Part shown: piece after piece, positions 11,755 to 22,412 of the stretch
How positions within the stretch are numbered: the first letter of the stretch is position 1
How the letters are laid out: each line of letters begins with the position of its first letter
Assembly: GCA_963573305.1 (NCBI GenBank)
Contig: OY754331.1
Coordinates: forward strand, 10,698,868 to 10,762,867
Length of the DNA stretch: 64,000 nucleotides
Source: Pyrrhosoma nymphula
Lineage: Eukaryota; Arthropoda; Insecta; Odonata; Coenagrionidae
Reading direction: 5' to 3'
The notes under the pieces: model-generated
What the model was told of the DNA's origin: nothing
Databases searched by the model: none
Seen by the model: the letters and a program-made list of their open reading frames with translations, nothing else
Made by a program: the position numbers and the translations under genes

Positions 11755-12540
11755 ATTTTTAGGTGATACTTCCTCACTTATTAAAGACGATAATGCATCA
11801 AAACTAACTAATATGTATAAAACATGTTGCGGTGGTGTGGTTCTAAAATTCAACTCACCCCTTTGGTAAAAAGACCGCAGGAGTATCTAAAGTTTCAATT
11901 AAAGAGTATTTTTCTATGCGTAGTAGGTACTGCAATCGAAGACAATTTACCCAATATCAGAAGAGTACATAATATAAAATTCCTGGGCCTGCTATTTAGT
12001 GAAGAACTCAGCTTAACCCCTCACATTGTCAGTATAGCCAAAAAACTATCAACTGGTGTGTTGATGTCCGATAGGCTAACTAACACTGTAGGACTCGGCG
12101 CTCAAAAACAGCTAAATTTTGAGAACATACCCTTCTACCATTCACTTGTGTCAAATCTTTAGTGTCATGTTTTTGGGACCGAGTTATGCCAAAAAAAATC
12201 TCTCACTCCAAAAGAGGAAAATCAAGGCAGAGCAGAAGGGAAGGGAGTCTTCAGATACTAACCTTGCCTTGTGTCTCATAAATATTACACTGTACTATGT
12301 TTTTCAAACAGCACCCTTAACTCTTTTTAAGTAATTCAATTATACTCTCTCATAATACTGAGCAGTGATATCCTTGTCACAGATAACAGACCGAGTTCCT
12401 TCCAAAGAGGCACACATAATGTTGCCTCCATAATTCATAAAAAACCTGTCTATTAGTATCAAATTAAATAATGTTACAGACCTCAAGAGGCATTTTAAAA
12501 CATATTAATTCCTGCATTATTCCACAGCATCAAGGATTAT
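11755..12540 (+). pseudogene. C-terminal fragment of a non-LTR reverse transcriptase
   Basis: The fragment starts with FLGDTSSLIKD, a decayed form of the YADDTSL catalytic box of LINE reverse transcriptases. It continues with VHNIKFLGLLFSEELSLTPH and IVSIAKKLSTGVLMSDRL, the thumb-region pattern in which FLG is followed by HI and KL. After a frameshift near 12150 it reads FSVMFLGPSYAK and LSLQKRKIK, then a GRES block, the usual C-terminal order in Jockey/Rex-type elements. A last weak trace (KPVY, then a DLKRHFK-like string) lies near 12445-12500. The upstream catalytic part and the endonuclease are missing. Stops and frameshifts make it inactive. Confidence 0.75.
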
Positions 12541-13182
12541 CAAAAATCAACTTGATGAATGTATTTTTTACTTCCTTTTATCCATCATTGTGCATTGAGG
12601 TATTCAATTTTTTTTATTGCATAAATATATATGCACATTTTTAATATTTTACTCCCTTTTCTTATTGAAATCATTCGGGGAAATAAAAATATTTTTATAA
12701 TATAAATATTTGGTCGCAATGATAAGAATAAGTACATTGCGCTATGGAGGAAATTATTAAAAGGTATGTTATCCAGGGCTGACAGCAATGACTGAGGTCT
12801 TTAACTTGGCCTACCCCGAAAGGATATAGCGTGAAGGGTATGTAAGAATGTGTTATAATAACTAATTGTTGGCATCTCATTGGCAGGAATTAAATTCAAG
12901 TGTCGTTATCGTCCAGTTCGTATAACATCAACCAGTAGCTATGCACTATCGAGTAGAGAACCCATTTGTGTAATTCAGTTGATGAACAACTTGTTCAGAG
13001 ACTATGTTGTGTGCATGTTTTCCCCTATGTGACATTTATTGCCCTAAAATCTCAGTTTCTCGTAACAAAATTGAACCGGTAGAGTTACTTCTGTATTAAC
13101 GGTTGCATGCAGCACTTTATTTATCTCTTGAAAGAAAAAACTCAAGCCCAGAAAATTATTTTTGGTGAAGGTGCACATCAAA
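12541..13182. other. AT-rich DNA, nothing recognised
   Basis: No gene or classified repeat. A short repeated word AGGTGCACATC (about 13169 and 13183) lies just before the mitochondrial segment. Confidence 0.45.
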
Positions 13183-13545
13183 GGTGCACATCCATTACCC
13201 TTAATAAACCATAACCCTCGAATTTAAGTTAAACCCCAGATAAATTTATAGAACCCGCTACAGGTGCTTCTACATGAGCCTTTGGTGATAAAAAATGAAC
13301 AATAAATATTGGTATTTTAATTAAAAAAGCAAAAACTAAAGAAATATAAACACAAAACCCAAAATGTATTTCATTAAAAGAAAAAATATATAAATATTTT
13401 AAGTATAAGGATTACATTACATAAATTAAAAATTGGAGCTAAAAATGGTAAAGAAGAAAAAAAAGTATTAAAAAGGTAGTAAATAAAAGTCTGTATATGC
13501 TCAGGTTGGTAGCCACAACCCAAAATGAAGACCCTTTACAGTTAA
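13183..13545 (-). pseudogene. ND4: Nuclear mitochondrial insertion: partial NADH dehydrogenase subunit 4
   Basis: On the minus strand, read with the invertebrate mitochondrial code (ATA = Met), this gives consecutive ND4 blocks. First is GYQPEHIQ then TFIYYLFNTFFSSLPFLAP (about 13430-13525). Next comes YISLVFAFLIKMPMFIVH, and then LSPKAHVEAPVAGSMNLSGV (about 13235-13355). The ND4 family has WLPKAHVEAPVSGSMILAGV here, so the match is unmistakable. The match ends after a GYGLLRV-like block near 13200. A stop after SGV, stops in the middle part and a missing stretch between the blocks show that it is a dead nuclear copy and not mtDNA. ND4 is a membrane subunit of respiratory complex I. Confidence 0.92.
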
Positions 13546-14860
13546 CTAAATTATGAAGAGAAAAATTGAGTATTTACCACGAAATAACTATTTTAACATG
13601 TAAGGTGGTTACTTCGCTGCGTATTTAAATTACGTCAGAGTTTATCTGTGATTAAATCAATTCAGATATGTAAAGCATAAGACGACATACTTTCCTTTTT
13701 TTCTTTTTCTCTTTTCCATATGTTCAAAAAATATGTTCTTTTATAAGAGCTTTTTATGGCGATATTTTCATGTATTTATCCCATTTAAATCATTGCAATA
13801 CTAAAGTTGTTCCACAGAAGAACAGTTGCTACGTCAAAATATGAGACAGCGATTGTGATTGGCTGATACCACAAGCATTTGCTTAACTTCATGAAGATCG
13901 CCTTGTTTAAATAAGCTCATCTTCATCAAAAACACCATCATCAAGGCCAACTTCATCAAGGCCATCTTATTTCTTGCATATGAAGCCTATAGATATTTCT
14001 ATAAATATTTCTGATAAGATTATCTTCCACAATAAGGCTATCTTCATCGAGTCGGTCTCAAGTCGTGACACGAGATCTGACTATGAATACGAGCCTTTAC
14101 CTCAAGAACTGATGGAAGTGACATAATAAGGAGACTCGCTGCCGAAATGATAGTTGCAAACATTCCTTCTTTCCAGTGATTTTAACAAAAATAGCATGAC
14201 ATTGACATGAAAGACACCGTTAGCATACAAATCACATCTTTTCTCTCCCCACTTATTTTCCCAATCCCCTTCCCTTTCATGGCTGGTGTCCTATTACACC
14301 CTGATTATTTGTTATAAATAAAAGACATTTTTTTTATTTTAGTGGCAAATACATTTTAATTTAAAGGGGATTATAATTATGATTGCATTACCAGATAGTG
14401 AATTCTTGTCATATATTTTAAAATTACTATTAACGCTGTAAACGGAAATGGTCATTATAAATGGCTAATTAATGCCATTAGCGCTCATCACGTAATTGTC
14501 CAAGCACATCAATCTATGCTCACCAGTGCCCTCGATATAAAAGGTCACTGCCAAAGGGAGAGGTCATTAAAGATAGTCAATTATTTATTAAGTTTAAATG
14601 AATGTGGTCTTAAAGAAATGATATTTGATGTCGGGTTTGACATTGAGTTCATGGGTTGGCGGAGGAGGGGAAACTCATATCACTACTGATATGGATGGCA
14701 TAAAAATAAAATCAATATCAAAGGGATTTGAATAAGACATTTATTCCTGGAGCCAAAGTGCTACGGACGTTATATTGCTGTTTCATTTTTAAATATTTAG
14801 ATTGAGCATGCTTTCTCACTGCATTTGTACTCGGGACTTCTTATGCAATGGAAATACATA
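13546..14860. other. AT-rich DNA, nothing recognised
   Basis: CATCAA/CATCAT-type short words recur near 13915-13965. No gene, RNA or classified repeat is seen. Confidence 0.45.
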
Positions 14861-14865
14861 TGATT

Positions 14866-15031
14866 ACGTGAATAAATTTCTCGATTTGTATATTCCACAT
14901 TTTTTAAATATTTACCGACCATGGTTTCGACATCTAATGCCATTTTTGAAGGTCAAAATTTTTTGTCGAAACCATGGCCGGTAAATATTTAAAAAGTGTG
15001 GAATATACAAATCGAGAATTTATTTCATGTG
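14866..15031. repeat. Long inverted repeat, probably Penelope-derived
   Basis: Arms of about 66 bp (14866-14931 and 14965-15031) pair almost perfectly around a 33-nt spacer; they share words such as tttgtatattccacat and its complement. Each arm holds GTTTCGAC or GTCGAAAC next to the palindrome CCATGG, like the GAAAC-plus-palindrome signature of the Penelope-type ends elsewhere in the window, but a GTH cleavage triplet is not clear. No coding sequence. Confidence 0.6.
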
Positions 15032-15267
15032 TCGCGATTTCACAATGTTAAACCTGAAACTATAACTGATAGGATCACGTGTCCAGAAAGACCAACACAT
15101 ACGGTACGACGCTAAAGCCCCTAATACAGAGATATTTATTTAATTCAACGAAAATATATCAAAGTCAAAATAATGCAATATATTAAAATTACAAAATATT
15201 CAACTGGAAATCATTGATTTCAGGAATTGTGCGATATGTTTCACAATTAATAAATCGGTAGGCTTGA

Positions 15268-15600
15268 TTGACAGGTGCATGCCTCTATTTCCGAGATCAC
15301 CCGTCGCCACGCATTTCAAAGCGATGGCGTTTGAGACAGAGATTGAGTAGACCGGCGTTGGTATTCATTAAAAAAGTTTCGGCGACACGGGAAGCGCCAT
15401 TGCACATCGGTCGAGTGCCAGTGTTACTAGCGAATGGTAAGGGAGAAGGGGGGAGGGAGGGGAGAGGGGAGGGAGAGGCAGGGTGGGGGGAGGAATGGTT
15501 GGGGAGGTGGAGGAGGAGAATATGACAAGTTATCGGTCGGACGAGCGCTGCCACCGTAGGGATACCTCCGATTCAGACCGTCGCGACGCGTCGATTAAAA
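15268..15600. other. GC-rich and purine-rich patch
   Basis: GC-rich sequence with a G/A run near 15440-15520. Overlapping frames on both strands (15268-15525 +, 15297-15554 -) have no domain and reflect the base bias. Confidence 0.4.
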
Positions 15601-16725
15601 TTTAGACTCAATCTATTATGTAAGTTCCAAACCGGTCTACTCTCTGACGACGTTGATAATATTTTACGAAATCCGACATACTACCATAGATCAGATCATG
15701 AGGATAAAATTAGGGAACTAGACTGCAGAACGGACAGATTTAAAATGTCATTTTTCCCACGAACTATAAGGGACGATAACAGCGGCCAATGAGACTTATA
15801 TCTAGGTTTGTCGATAGGTAGTGTAGCTCTTAGTAGTAGTAGCACTCCCAAATACTTGAATCCTTATTTGTGACCTAGTACTAACAGTACGCCGTGCATG
15901 TTTTCAACATAACTCATGAGTCTCAGTCCATTTGTGTAGTTGCAAAATACATAAATACTAACGGTCCCTCTAACATTGGGAGCATATCTGTAATGTAGCA
16001 GTGCATGCTTGTGAGGCTTTGCCTCCTGACAAGCATTAGCGATGTATGCTAATGCATAGTTAGTCGTAGTTACACTAACTCTAGGGTATAGTGTAATGCA
16101 TGTTGGTGATTACTCACCCCCTGCCACACACCCCTGAGGTTGCTTGGAGGGTGTTTTGTAGATGTAGATGAGATGTAAATCCAGAACTCGGGGTTCTCTC
16201 GAGGTTTTGAGAGGGAAGGCCTATTGGGTTGGGTGATGGGTGATTGTGAGGAGGGATTGAAAGCTCGTGAATGCAAGTTGAGGCGAAAGGAGTGAACAAA
16301 CCGCTCACTACATTTCCCGAAAAACGAGGGTTACGAGGTCTCGAAGAACGAGGGTTATGAGGGTTATATGAACTACGGGAAAAGATGGAGAGCGTGGTTA
16401 TGTTCAACATTGTGTAGGGTCGGCAGCAATGAGCTAATATGCAAACAATGGGGGTGTACCAAGCTTTTTTATTTTTATTTCATCGTGTAGGGGGGGCCGT
16501 GACAAAATGATCATTTGCAAATCATCTCTTATAGTTTCCAAAAATTGCCAGAGATATAGAAATCTAAAGTTAAATGGAAGGACAACCTTCCCAAAACGGT
16601 CGTTACGTCATGTCATCCATCACTTCTTCCCGATTCATTCTAAAATATGCCTAAAATTGTGAATATATCCACTTCTGCCGAAAATACAACAGTATAAATA
16701 TTTATATAACCTTGAAAAAATATCC
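15601..16725. other. Unassigned DNA with repeat-tail-like segment
   Basis: Around 16005-16040 lies an imperfect hairpin (GCTTGTGAGGC against GCCT..ACAAGC). Around 16115-16170 an ACACCC/GGGTGT inverted pair is followed by a short TGTAGA-rich run. This resembles the 3' tail of an interspersed retroelement, but no coding part supports it. Confidence 0.35.
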
Positions 16726-16727
16726 GT

Positions 16728-16800
16728 CTTCACCGGGAATCGAACCACGGGCCTTTGATCGAAGGATGAAATGACGTCAGAGGGCGTTTTGCGGAAACAA
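16728..16800 (-). mobile_element. Partial tRNA-derived SINE (B-box only)
   Basis: On the minus strand the segment reads GTGGTTCGATTCCCGG, an RNA polymerase III B-box with its T-arm stem, followed by a GAAGACGG tail. No convincing A-box lies at the expected distance upstream, so this is a SINE remnant or tRNA fragment and not a functional tRNA. Confidence 0.5.
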
Positions 16801-17690
16801 AAAAATGCAACTTTATGCGATGTTATTTGGTTACTAGGCCCTAATATTTCAAAGCAACTGCGTATATCTATATGAAAACCTTTGCAAATTTGATTTTAAC
16901 GGTAATATTGAAAAAGCATTCGAATGATTATCCCCCATTGTAAAATTTTAATTTTAACCCTTAAGGAGATGCAATATATTGATACTCAATATCATGCAGA
17001 TTCTGCTCTTCTATTTTAGGTGATTGTAGTAGTAAGCAATGTGAATGCGTTATTGTGCGATATGAATGTTCTGTGAATGAGACGCAATGCGTACAATGAG
17101 TCACATTCCACGGCTTCAAGAAATGGACTTACTACAATTTTGATCGCAGATGATTAAAATGCCATAAAATCAATTGAATTTTAGGCCCTCAAAATCTGAA
17201 CAGATAAATTAGAAAACGAGAAAATACACAGTAAAGCGATAAAAGAAAGGATCCACTTTGGGGATCACCCACCGGAAGAAGAATTGAATTCGGCGTTGCG
17301 CAACTCAAGGGATTTTCGAGAAACATATAAGATAGATAATTTCAAAAGTGGATATATTGTAACGAAGAACGCGGATGTATCCGACCTGGATAAGGTACGA
17401 AGACCCGGAAGAAGCCATCATGACACACAGGAGAAAAATATATATTCGCATGAGGTCAATGATCGCAAAAATATTTCCTTTCGAGTGTACTTGATCAATA
17501 GTTTATGAGCAACAAGCGTGTATTTAAATAGAATAATTACAACGATGAAGACATTGAAACTTATGTTATATCATCTAATACGGCTTTCTATAACATGCAT
17601 TCACGTGCTAATGCAATGACTTAGGCAAATTTTATACCCATGCAGCATTGCATTGTAATGATATCACCAAAAACATTAAATGTAATAGAT
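16801..17690. other. AT-rich DNA, nothing recognised
   Basis: The frame at 17284-17508 has no recognisable domain. No RNA gene or classified repeat. Confidence 0.45.
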
Positions 17691-17691
17691 A

Positions 17692-18133
17692 TTACCAGAA
17701 ATAATGTTTGGAGCATTAGTCATCTTTTTAATAATCACCGCTCACACTAACATCACCGGGGTTCAACTTTTCAACTTATCAAATTATTACTATATTATGA
17801 ACTTATTTTATCCATTTTTACTGTTTTATAAGTAAAATGTTTTCTGTTACCAATAAAAAGATTTTTTTTCATTATGGATGCTATTATGTTTCTCTCTACT
17901 AAATTCTGTTTAATTACTCAAGCTTTTTAGGACAAAGGGATTCAAAATTGCTATTTTAATTGTTTGTGCATTATCATACTCATATTTATTATCCTGGTTT
18001 TTTTTATTTGTTATATATTTTGTAACACTTTAGCCCTGATGATGTCAATAAATAAATGACGAAACGTCGGTCATGTTTATGTGTGCGGTGATTATTAAAA
18101 AGAAGACCAATGCTCCAAAATTATTTCTGTTAT
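17692..18133 (+). mobile_element. Penelope-like element remnant with inverted ends
   Basis: Arms of about 55 bp at 17692-17747 and 18079-18133 are inverted copies (for example ctttttaataatcaccgc against gcggtgattattaaaaag). Between them lies about 330 bp of AT-rich sequence without a readable frame, compatible with a PLE 3' untranslated region. Just inside the right arm is a hammerhead-like core. The arrangement of an inverted 5' copy, a 3' body and a hammerhead end is typical of 5'-truncated PLE insertions. Confidence 0.65.
18033..18072 (+). ncRNA. Hammerhead-ribozyme-like motif (PLE end)
   Basis: CTGATGA (18036-18042) is followed by a possible stem II, GTCA / TGAC with a 9-nt loop, then GAAAC (18061-18065) and GTC-GG. 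Stem I can form from GCC and GGT with one wobble pair. The stem III word ACGT is self-complementary, so cleavage would need a dimer. An unpaired T after CTGATGA weakens the fit. Activity is untested. Confidence 0.5.
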
Positions 18134-18139
18134 AATACT

Positions 18140-18470
18140 GTTTGCGCCGATGCGCGCTCGTTTTTTTGTGCATTCGAATCTCCCTCCTCGACCTTCCCCT
18201 AACCTTGCTCATCGTGCCGTCTGGAGGGGGGGGGGAGAGGAGGTGTGCCTACGAGGCGGGAGGGGCAGTTGCAGCTGGGAGCTTTTTCGTCGCGGAGAGG
18301 AATGATGAACGCCTCCTCAGTCTCATTGTTTTTAGGACGGAGTCCTGATCGGGGATAGTTTGTCGACGGCCGGTGAGTTTTCTTCCCATTCCCTGCTCTT
18401 CCCTCGTTCCTTTTTTTTATTTATTTAATTAATTCTCGTGGGTCACGCGTCACGGCTTTTCCCAGCTACG
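18140..18470. other. GC-rich patch with G-run
   Basis: A GC-rich segment with a run of Gs near 18225-18236, next to the Penelope remnant. The frame at 18142-18348 has no recognisable domain. Confidence 0.35.
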
Positions 18471-18957
18471 TGTGCCTACAAATATTGTGGTCGATCAAAG
18501 GGAAGAGTCTCTTATTAAATGTAATGTCACGATAACTAATAACATGACATTCGGTACGATGATACTTTCAATTACATCACACGTAAACTTTATATTGTTA
18601 AACTATACGCAAGTTTCATTACCGCCGCAACAAAAAATATTGAACAAGGAAGTTGTGGTGAGAATCCACTCTCCCCGAAACAAGTTGTTGACGCCTGAAT
18701 CGAATCCAGAATTTTGCAGAGGGGGACAGTGACTTCGGCGCGATGGGCAATGAAACACATGCCGGGAAAGGTCGATATGCACCGCCTAAACCTCCATCCC
18801 TTCCGCTCACAGTAACCCGCCAAACGGACTCCCGATCATCAAACAACTAGCGTGCATATTTTTGAAGCCATAGAAAATAAGGATATTTACAGCTCTAGGT
18901 CACAAGTGTTTTAGTACAGACCCTGGCATGAACAGGAGTAAACCCGACGTCGGTTGC
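18471..18957. other. Unassigned DNA
   Basis: Overlapping frames at 18472-18732 (+) and 18590-18846 (-) have no recognisable domain and no clear splice context. Confidence 0.35.
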
Positions 18958-19111
18958 TGCAATTGATGATAAAAGAGCGATTTCCACAAGTATGACATTT
19001 ATTGCACGACCGGTTTCGCTTTTTACAGCACCTGAAGATGCTGTAAAAAGCGAAACCGGTCGTGCAATAAATGTCATACTTGTGGAAATCGCTCTTTTAT
19101 CATCAATTGCA
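18958..19111. repeat. Perfect 73-bp inverted repeat with 8-nt spacer
   Basis: The left arm (18958-19030) and right arm (19039-19111) are exact reverse complements over all 73 positions, with CCTGAAGA as the spacer. The arms carry GAAACCGGTC and the GTGCAATAAA word seen at Penelope-type ends. Perfect pairing means the second arm arose very recently or is kept equal by gene conversion. The transcript would fold into one long hairpin. Confidence 0.95.
19028..19065 (+). ncRNA. Hammerhead-ribozyme-like motif at hairpin apex
   Basis: The order is GCAC (stem I), CTGAAGA (core), a short GC/GC stem II with an 8-nt loop, GAAAC, CG, GTC (putative cleavage after C) and GTGC (stem I partner, four perfect pairs). 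The stem III word ACCGGT is self-complementary, as expected for a dimeric hammerhead. A T between CTGAAGA and stem II is unpaired. In the full hairpin this core competes with the 73-bp duplex. Confidence 0.55.
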
Positions 19112-20635
19112 GTTATGTTCCGTTTCCACTCCATCACGCCTGAAACCTCAGATTATGTCCGACCACAGTGATAAATAAGAGAATGTTAAAACCTACGAAT
19201 AGGATTATGAAAATATTAGATCCCTATTAAAAATATTGTATGAGAAAAAATACCACAAACAACAAGTAACCTCAGATAAAAAAGTTCTGATAAAATATAT
19301 ATCAATCCGTGACCAGTTGCGGCGAAGGCTGACCAAATTAATCATCTCAATGGGCATTATGATTACTGCCGGTCGTCTTTCCCGCACCAAATTGGCAATA
19401 TTTTAAAGATTATTATCACACTTTTTTAAAGCTATTTAAATCTGTAGCTGGAATTTTAATAATATAGTTGGGATTGTCATTTAGTTCTCTCCGAATTATG
19501 AGTAGACAATTGGTGGGAATTATGGAACGTTAAAAGTTCTCTTAGGAGAGGGAAATCGGGTGCTAGGAGAGAGACACGAAAATCATAATATCATAAAAAC
19601 ATAGGATAACTCGTATGTATGTAATTATTTACATGAAGTATATTTTAAACCAAATTATTGGCACAATGGTCATATTTAACTACAGGATTGATTCAGATAT
19701 CGCTATTGGCTCGGTAGTCTGGGCTAAAAAACAGGGTGATAGTTGATTTGAGGCTTTGGTTAGGTTCGTGGCCTGTGAGCATGATGAAGGCAGTGCTACG
19801 GCTTAAAATTAGTTAAACGATGGGGTGCCGGACATGACCCGGGAAAGCAAAAAACTTACTAGGGTGATACAAGTAGAGAGTAATGATGTCTGACCGAGCA
19901 GGTAGAAGGCAAGGAACGAACTAATTAACCAAGTCGCGCAAAGAATATACGTTTGAGGTTACATTGAAGCACGTGATAGTATTTCAATAGCTATTCAAAG
20001 CCGCCGTTAATGTGTAGAATATACCTACACAGTAAAAATCTCTGCGTGCCAAGATAGTGTACTACACGGACGCGGCGCGGCGTTCAAACGCTTGCCCGAG
20101 AGCTTGGATTAAATACCAGCTTAAGTTACGATATAAGAACTCGTTCGACTACAGCCAATGTTCGTAATTCACGGCACATAAATTCTTTCTGAGATATCGC
20201 TGACCACAGAGGAAAAGTAACTTCATTCAGTATTCCGATAAGCGGACATTACATTAATACGTTTAATTCATACGAGATTTTATACCGCATTATATATTTG
20301 ACCGCCTGCGTTACAATCATTGGATATCAATGCAAAACTTGAAAAGTACATAAAACATATTTTATGCCAGCAAAAACATTCACAGAATAATTAACTCCGA
20401 GTATCCCCCGAGTTAAGTCTGTTTTTTACAATGAATATTTTTACTTCTACCGAAAATCTAGCATCCTTATATCCATATAAATTTTTCAAAGAGACCTAAG
20501 TAGGATGGTCAAGCCCAGAGTCCTCGGACTGTGTCTTTGATCTCCGGTCTACGTGGATTTATTCTCACGACAATTTCTAGCGTTTTTTGAATAGGTATTT
20601 AATTGTGTGTCGTGTTTATATTTACAAAAAAAAGT
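19112..20635. other. AT-rich DNA, nothing recognised
   Basis: No coding remnant or classified repeat. A small CpG-rich patch lies near 20070-20095. Confidence 0.45.
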
Positions 20636-20639
20636 AGAG

Positions 20640-21135
20640 TGAATGTGTTTTAAGTCACTTCAAAAATATGAAACTGACCACTGTGGGCCGTCTCTTTCCC
20701 CAAGGACGAAAGTTGTTTTAAATGACAACGTTGAGGGGAACATTTCTGTCTCGGGAAGGAGTCGTGAATGCTGTGTCCGCCTGTCGGCGGGACAGGAGCG
20801 GGCAGGCTGTGTGTCTGGCATGTATACACACAGGGGGGAGGAAGAGAGAGAGAGACATAGGAGAGAGAAGTGTTGTATAAACGTGATTTGTTCCCCACGC
20901 AACGATACGGCAGAGAATTTGGGTCGCGAAAATGGAGCAGATGTCTGCCATGCGAGGGAGATGAGTGCAGATGGTCTGGTTTGGGTGTGGACAACCGCAC
21001 CCGGCCCCCTCTTGGAATTCTGCATCACGCTATCACTCGGACGCCTCGATTTCCCACAACGTCCACCACCATCATCTCTCAGTCGATCTGAGCCGCTTGA
21101 CAAAATGCGAGTGTGGATAGGAGAGACATAATTCA
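20640..21135. other. GC-rich block with long open frames on both strands
   Basis: Three frames of 116-162 codons overlap across nearly 500 bp (20643-21131 +, 20660-21136 -, 20650-21000 -), in a block more GC- and CpG-rich than its surroundings. None shows a known domain, and a short GA run at 20838-20852 is present. Long simultaneous openings are expected where GC is high and stops are rare. A promoter-associated CpG block or an untranslated exon is possible. I do not call a protein. Confidence 0.35.
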
Positions 21136-22365
21136 CAAATGGGCCTTCAAAAATCCACCCACCTGCGCAGCTGTAACTAGATAGCGTTCTATGGAACGAT
21201 AAATCTATAATGATGGATGTGATTGAGATAAGCTGCTGATTATTATCGAAGCGGGTGAACCCTAAGGTAAAATATTCTTTAATCCCAATTCATTCCAAAC
21301 CAAATTTGGCGTGAAGTCCTTCTTAGTCATAAAAACTGTTATGAAATTTTTTTATATGTAATTGATCTTGCGTCATTCTACTCTGCTGTTATCCGTTTTT
21401 TTAAAGTGATACTTTTATTACGTTGCATATATTTCTCCGTTTTCTGTGCATTCCTGGTAAATTTCGGTTCAAATATTTCAATAAATTCCCATGAATAAAT
21501 TATTTTTCTCGTAAGTTGAACGTATGCGGAACAAAACTCTACGCTTTAAAAGGACATTCCAATGCTACTTTTTTGTGATGCCGGAAAGCTTGTACATTTT
21601 TCATCGCTATGTAATTAAAAAATGATGCCCACATCCTTAGCGGAAAAATGTAAACGTTTAGCTAATTTTCTATAAAGGTTATTTTGGTAAAATAACTTAC
21701 CTACGGGCATTGCATAGCTTGGATATAATTAATTTGGCATAGTTTTAATTTTTCGTCTAATTTTATAAATAATTACTGACTCAAGCAGCACGTTTTTTTG
21801 GTGAAAATTAAGAAAATTGCCCGCATGATATTGTTGTGTCCTCCAAGTCTCCTTTAGCATCAGGTCTTTCCCACAGCCAGTGAGAAACGACACGATTATT
21901 CCCGAAATTGAAGTGGAATGAAGATTACGGAAACTATTTGTGAGGTAAGCAGTGTCCCTAAAACGATAAGCGAACAGGAAACACAGCAGACTTCGTGATA
22001 TCCTCGAGCAGTTTTTCGACGAAAACTCCGAGGGAGCTGTTTCAACATCCTGTTCGCATCGCGCATTGAACGCAATGCAAGCATATGGCAAGTACAGAGG
22101 TGCATTTTGGAGCTCAACTCCAGCATTGAAGTCATGACGTTTAAATATTTACTGATCGTGTCCAGTCATGGAGATATCGAAAATGAATTTCAACAACAAG
22201 TCAAAGAAGCACACAACGTAGACGGCTGCCTGAATGGCTCTATCTTTAAAAACAAAAATATTAGAGTAAAAACAAAAACTGAAATTTATATAGCTACCAG
22301 TCACATACACAGCCGAAACAAGACCTCATAAAAACACGGTACAAAATTCCACTAATTATTTTATT
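21136..22365. other. AT-rich DNA, no gene recognised
   Basis: Minus frames at 21729-22091 and 21896-22135 and a + frame at 22107-22331 have no recognisable domain. They may be an unclassified repeat. Confidence 0.35.
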
Positions 22366-22412
22366 GCTGTCGACCGGTTTCGACGACTAAAGCGTCATTT
22401 ACAAGACAAAAC
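22366..22412 (-). ncRNA. Degraded hammerhead-like Penelope end
   Basis: On the minus strand: GACG-loop-CGTC (stem II), GAAAC, CG, GTC, GAC. The stem III word ACCGGT is self-complementary and stem I would be GTC/GAC. The CTGANGA core is replaced by a degraded GTAAAT-like word, so it is unlikely to cleave. The order and spacing match the other Penelope-type ends in the window. Confidence 0.45.

Noticed and set aside
20643..21136. Frames of 162 and 158 codons as host proteins
   Set aside because: No recognisable domain, overlapping on opposite strands, explained by local GC content.
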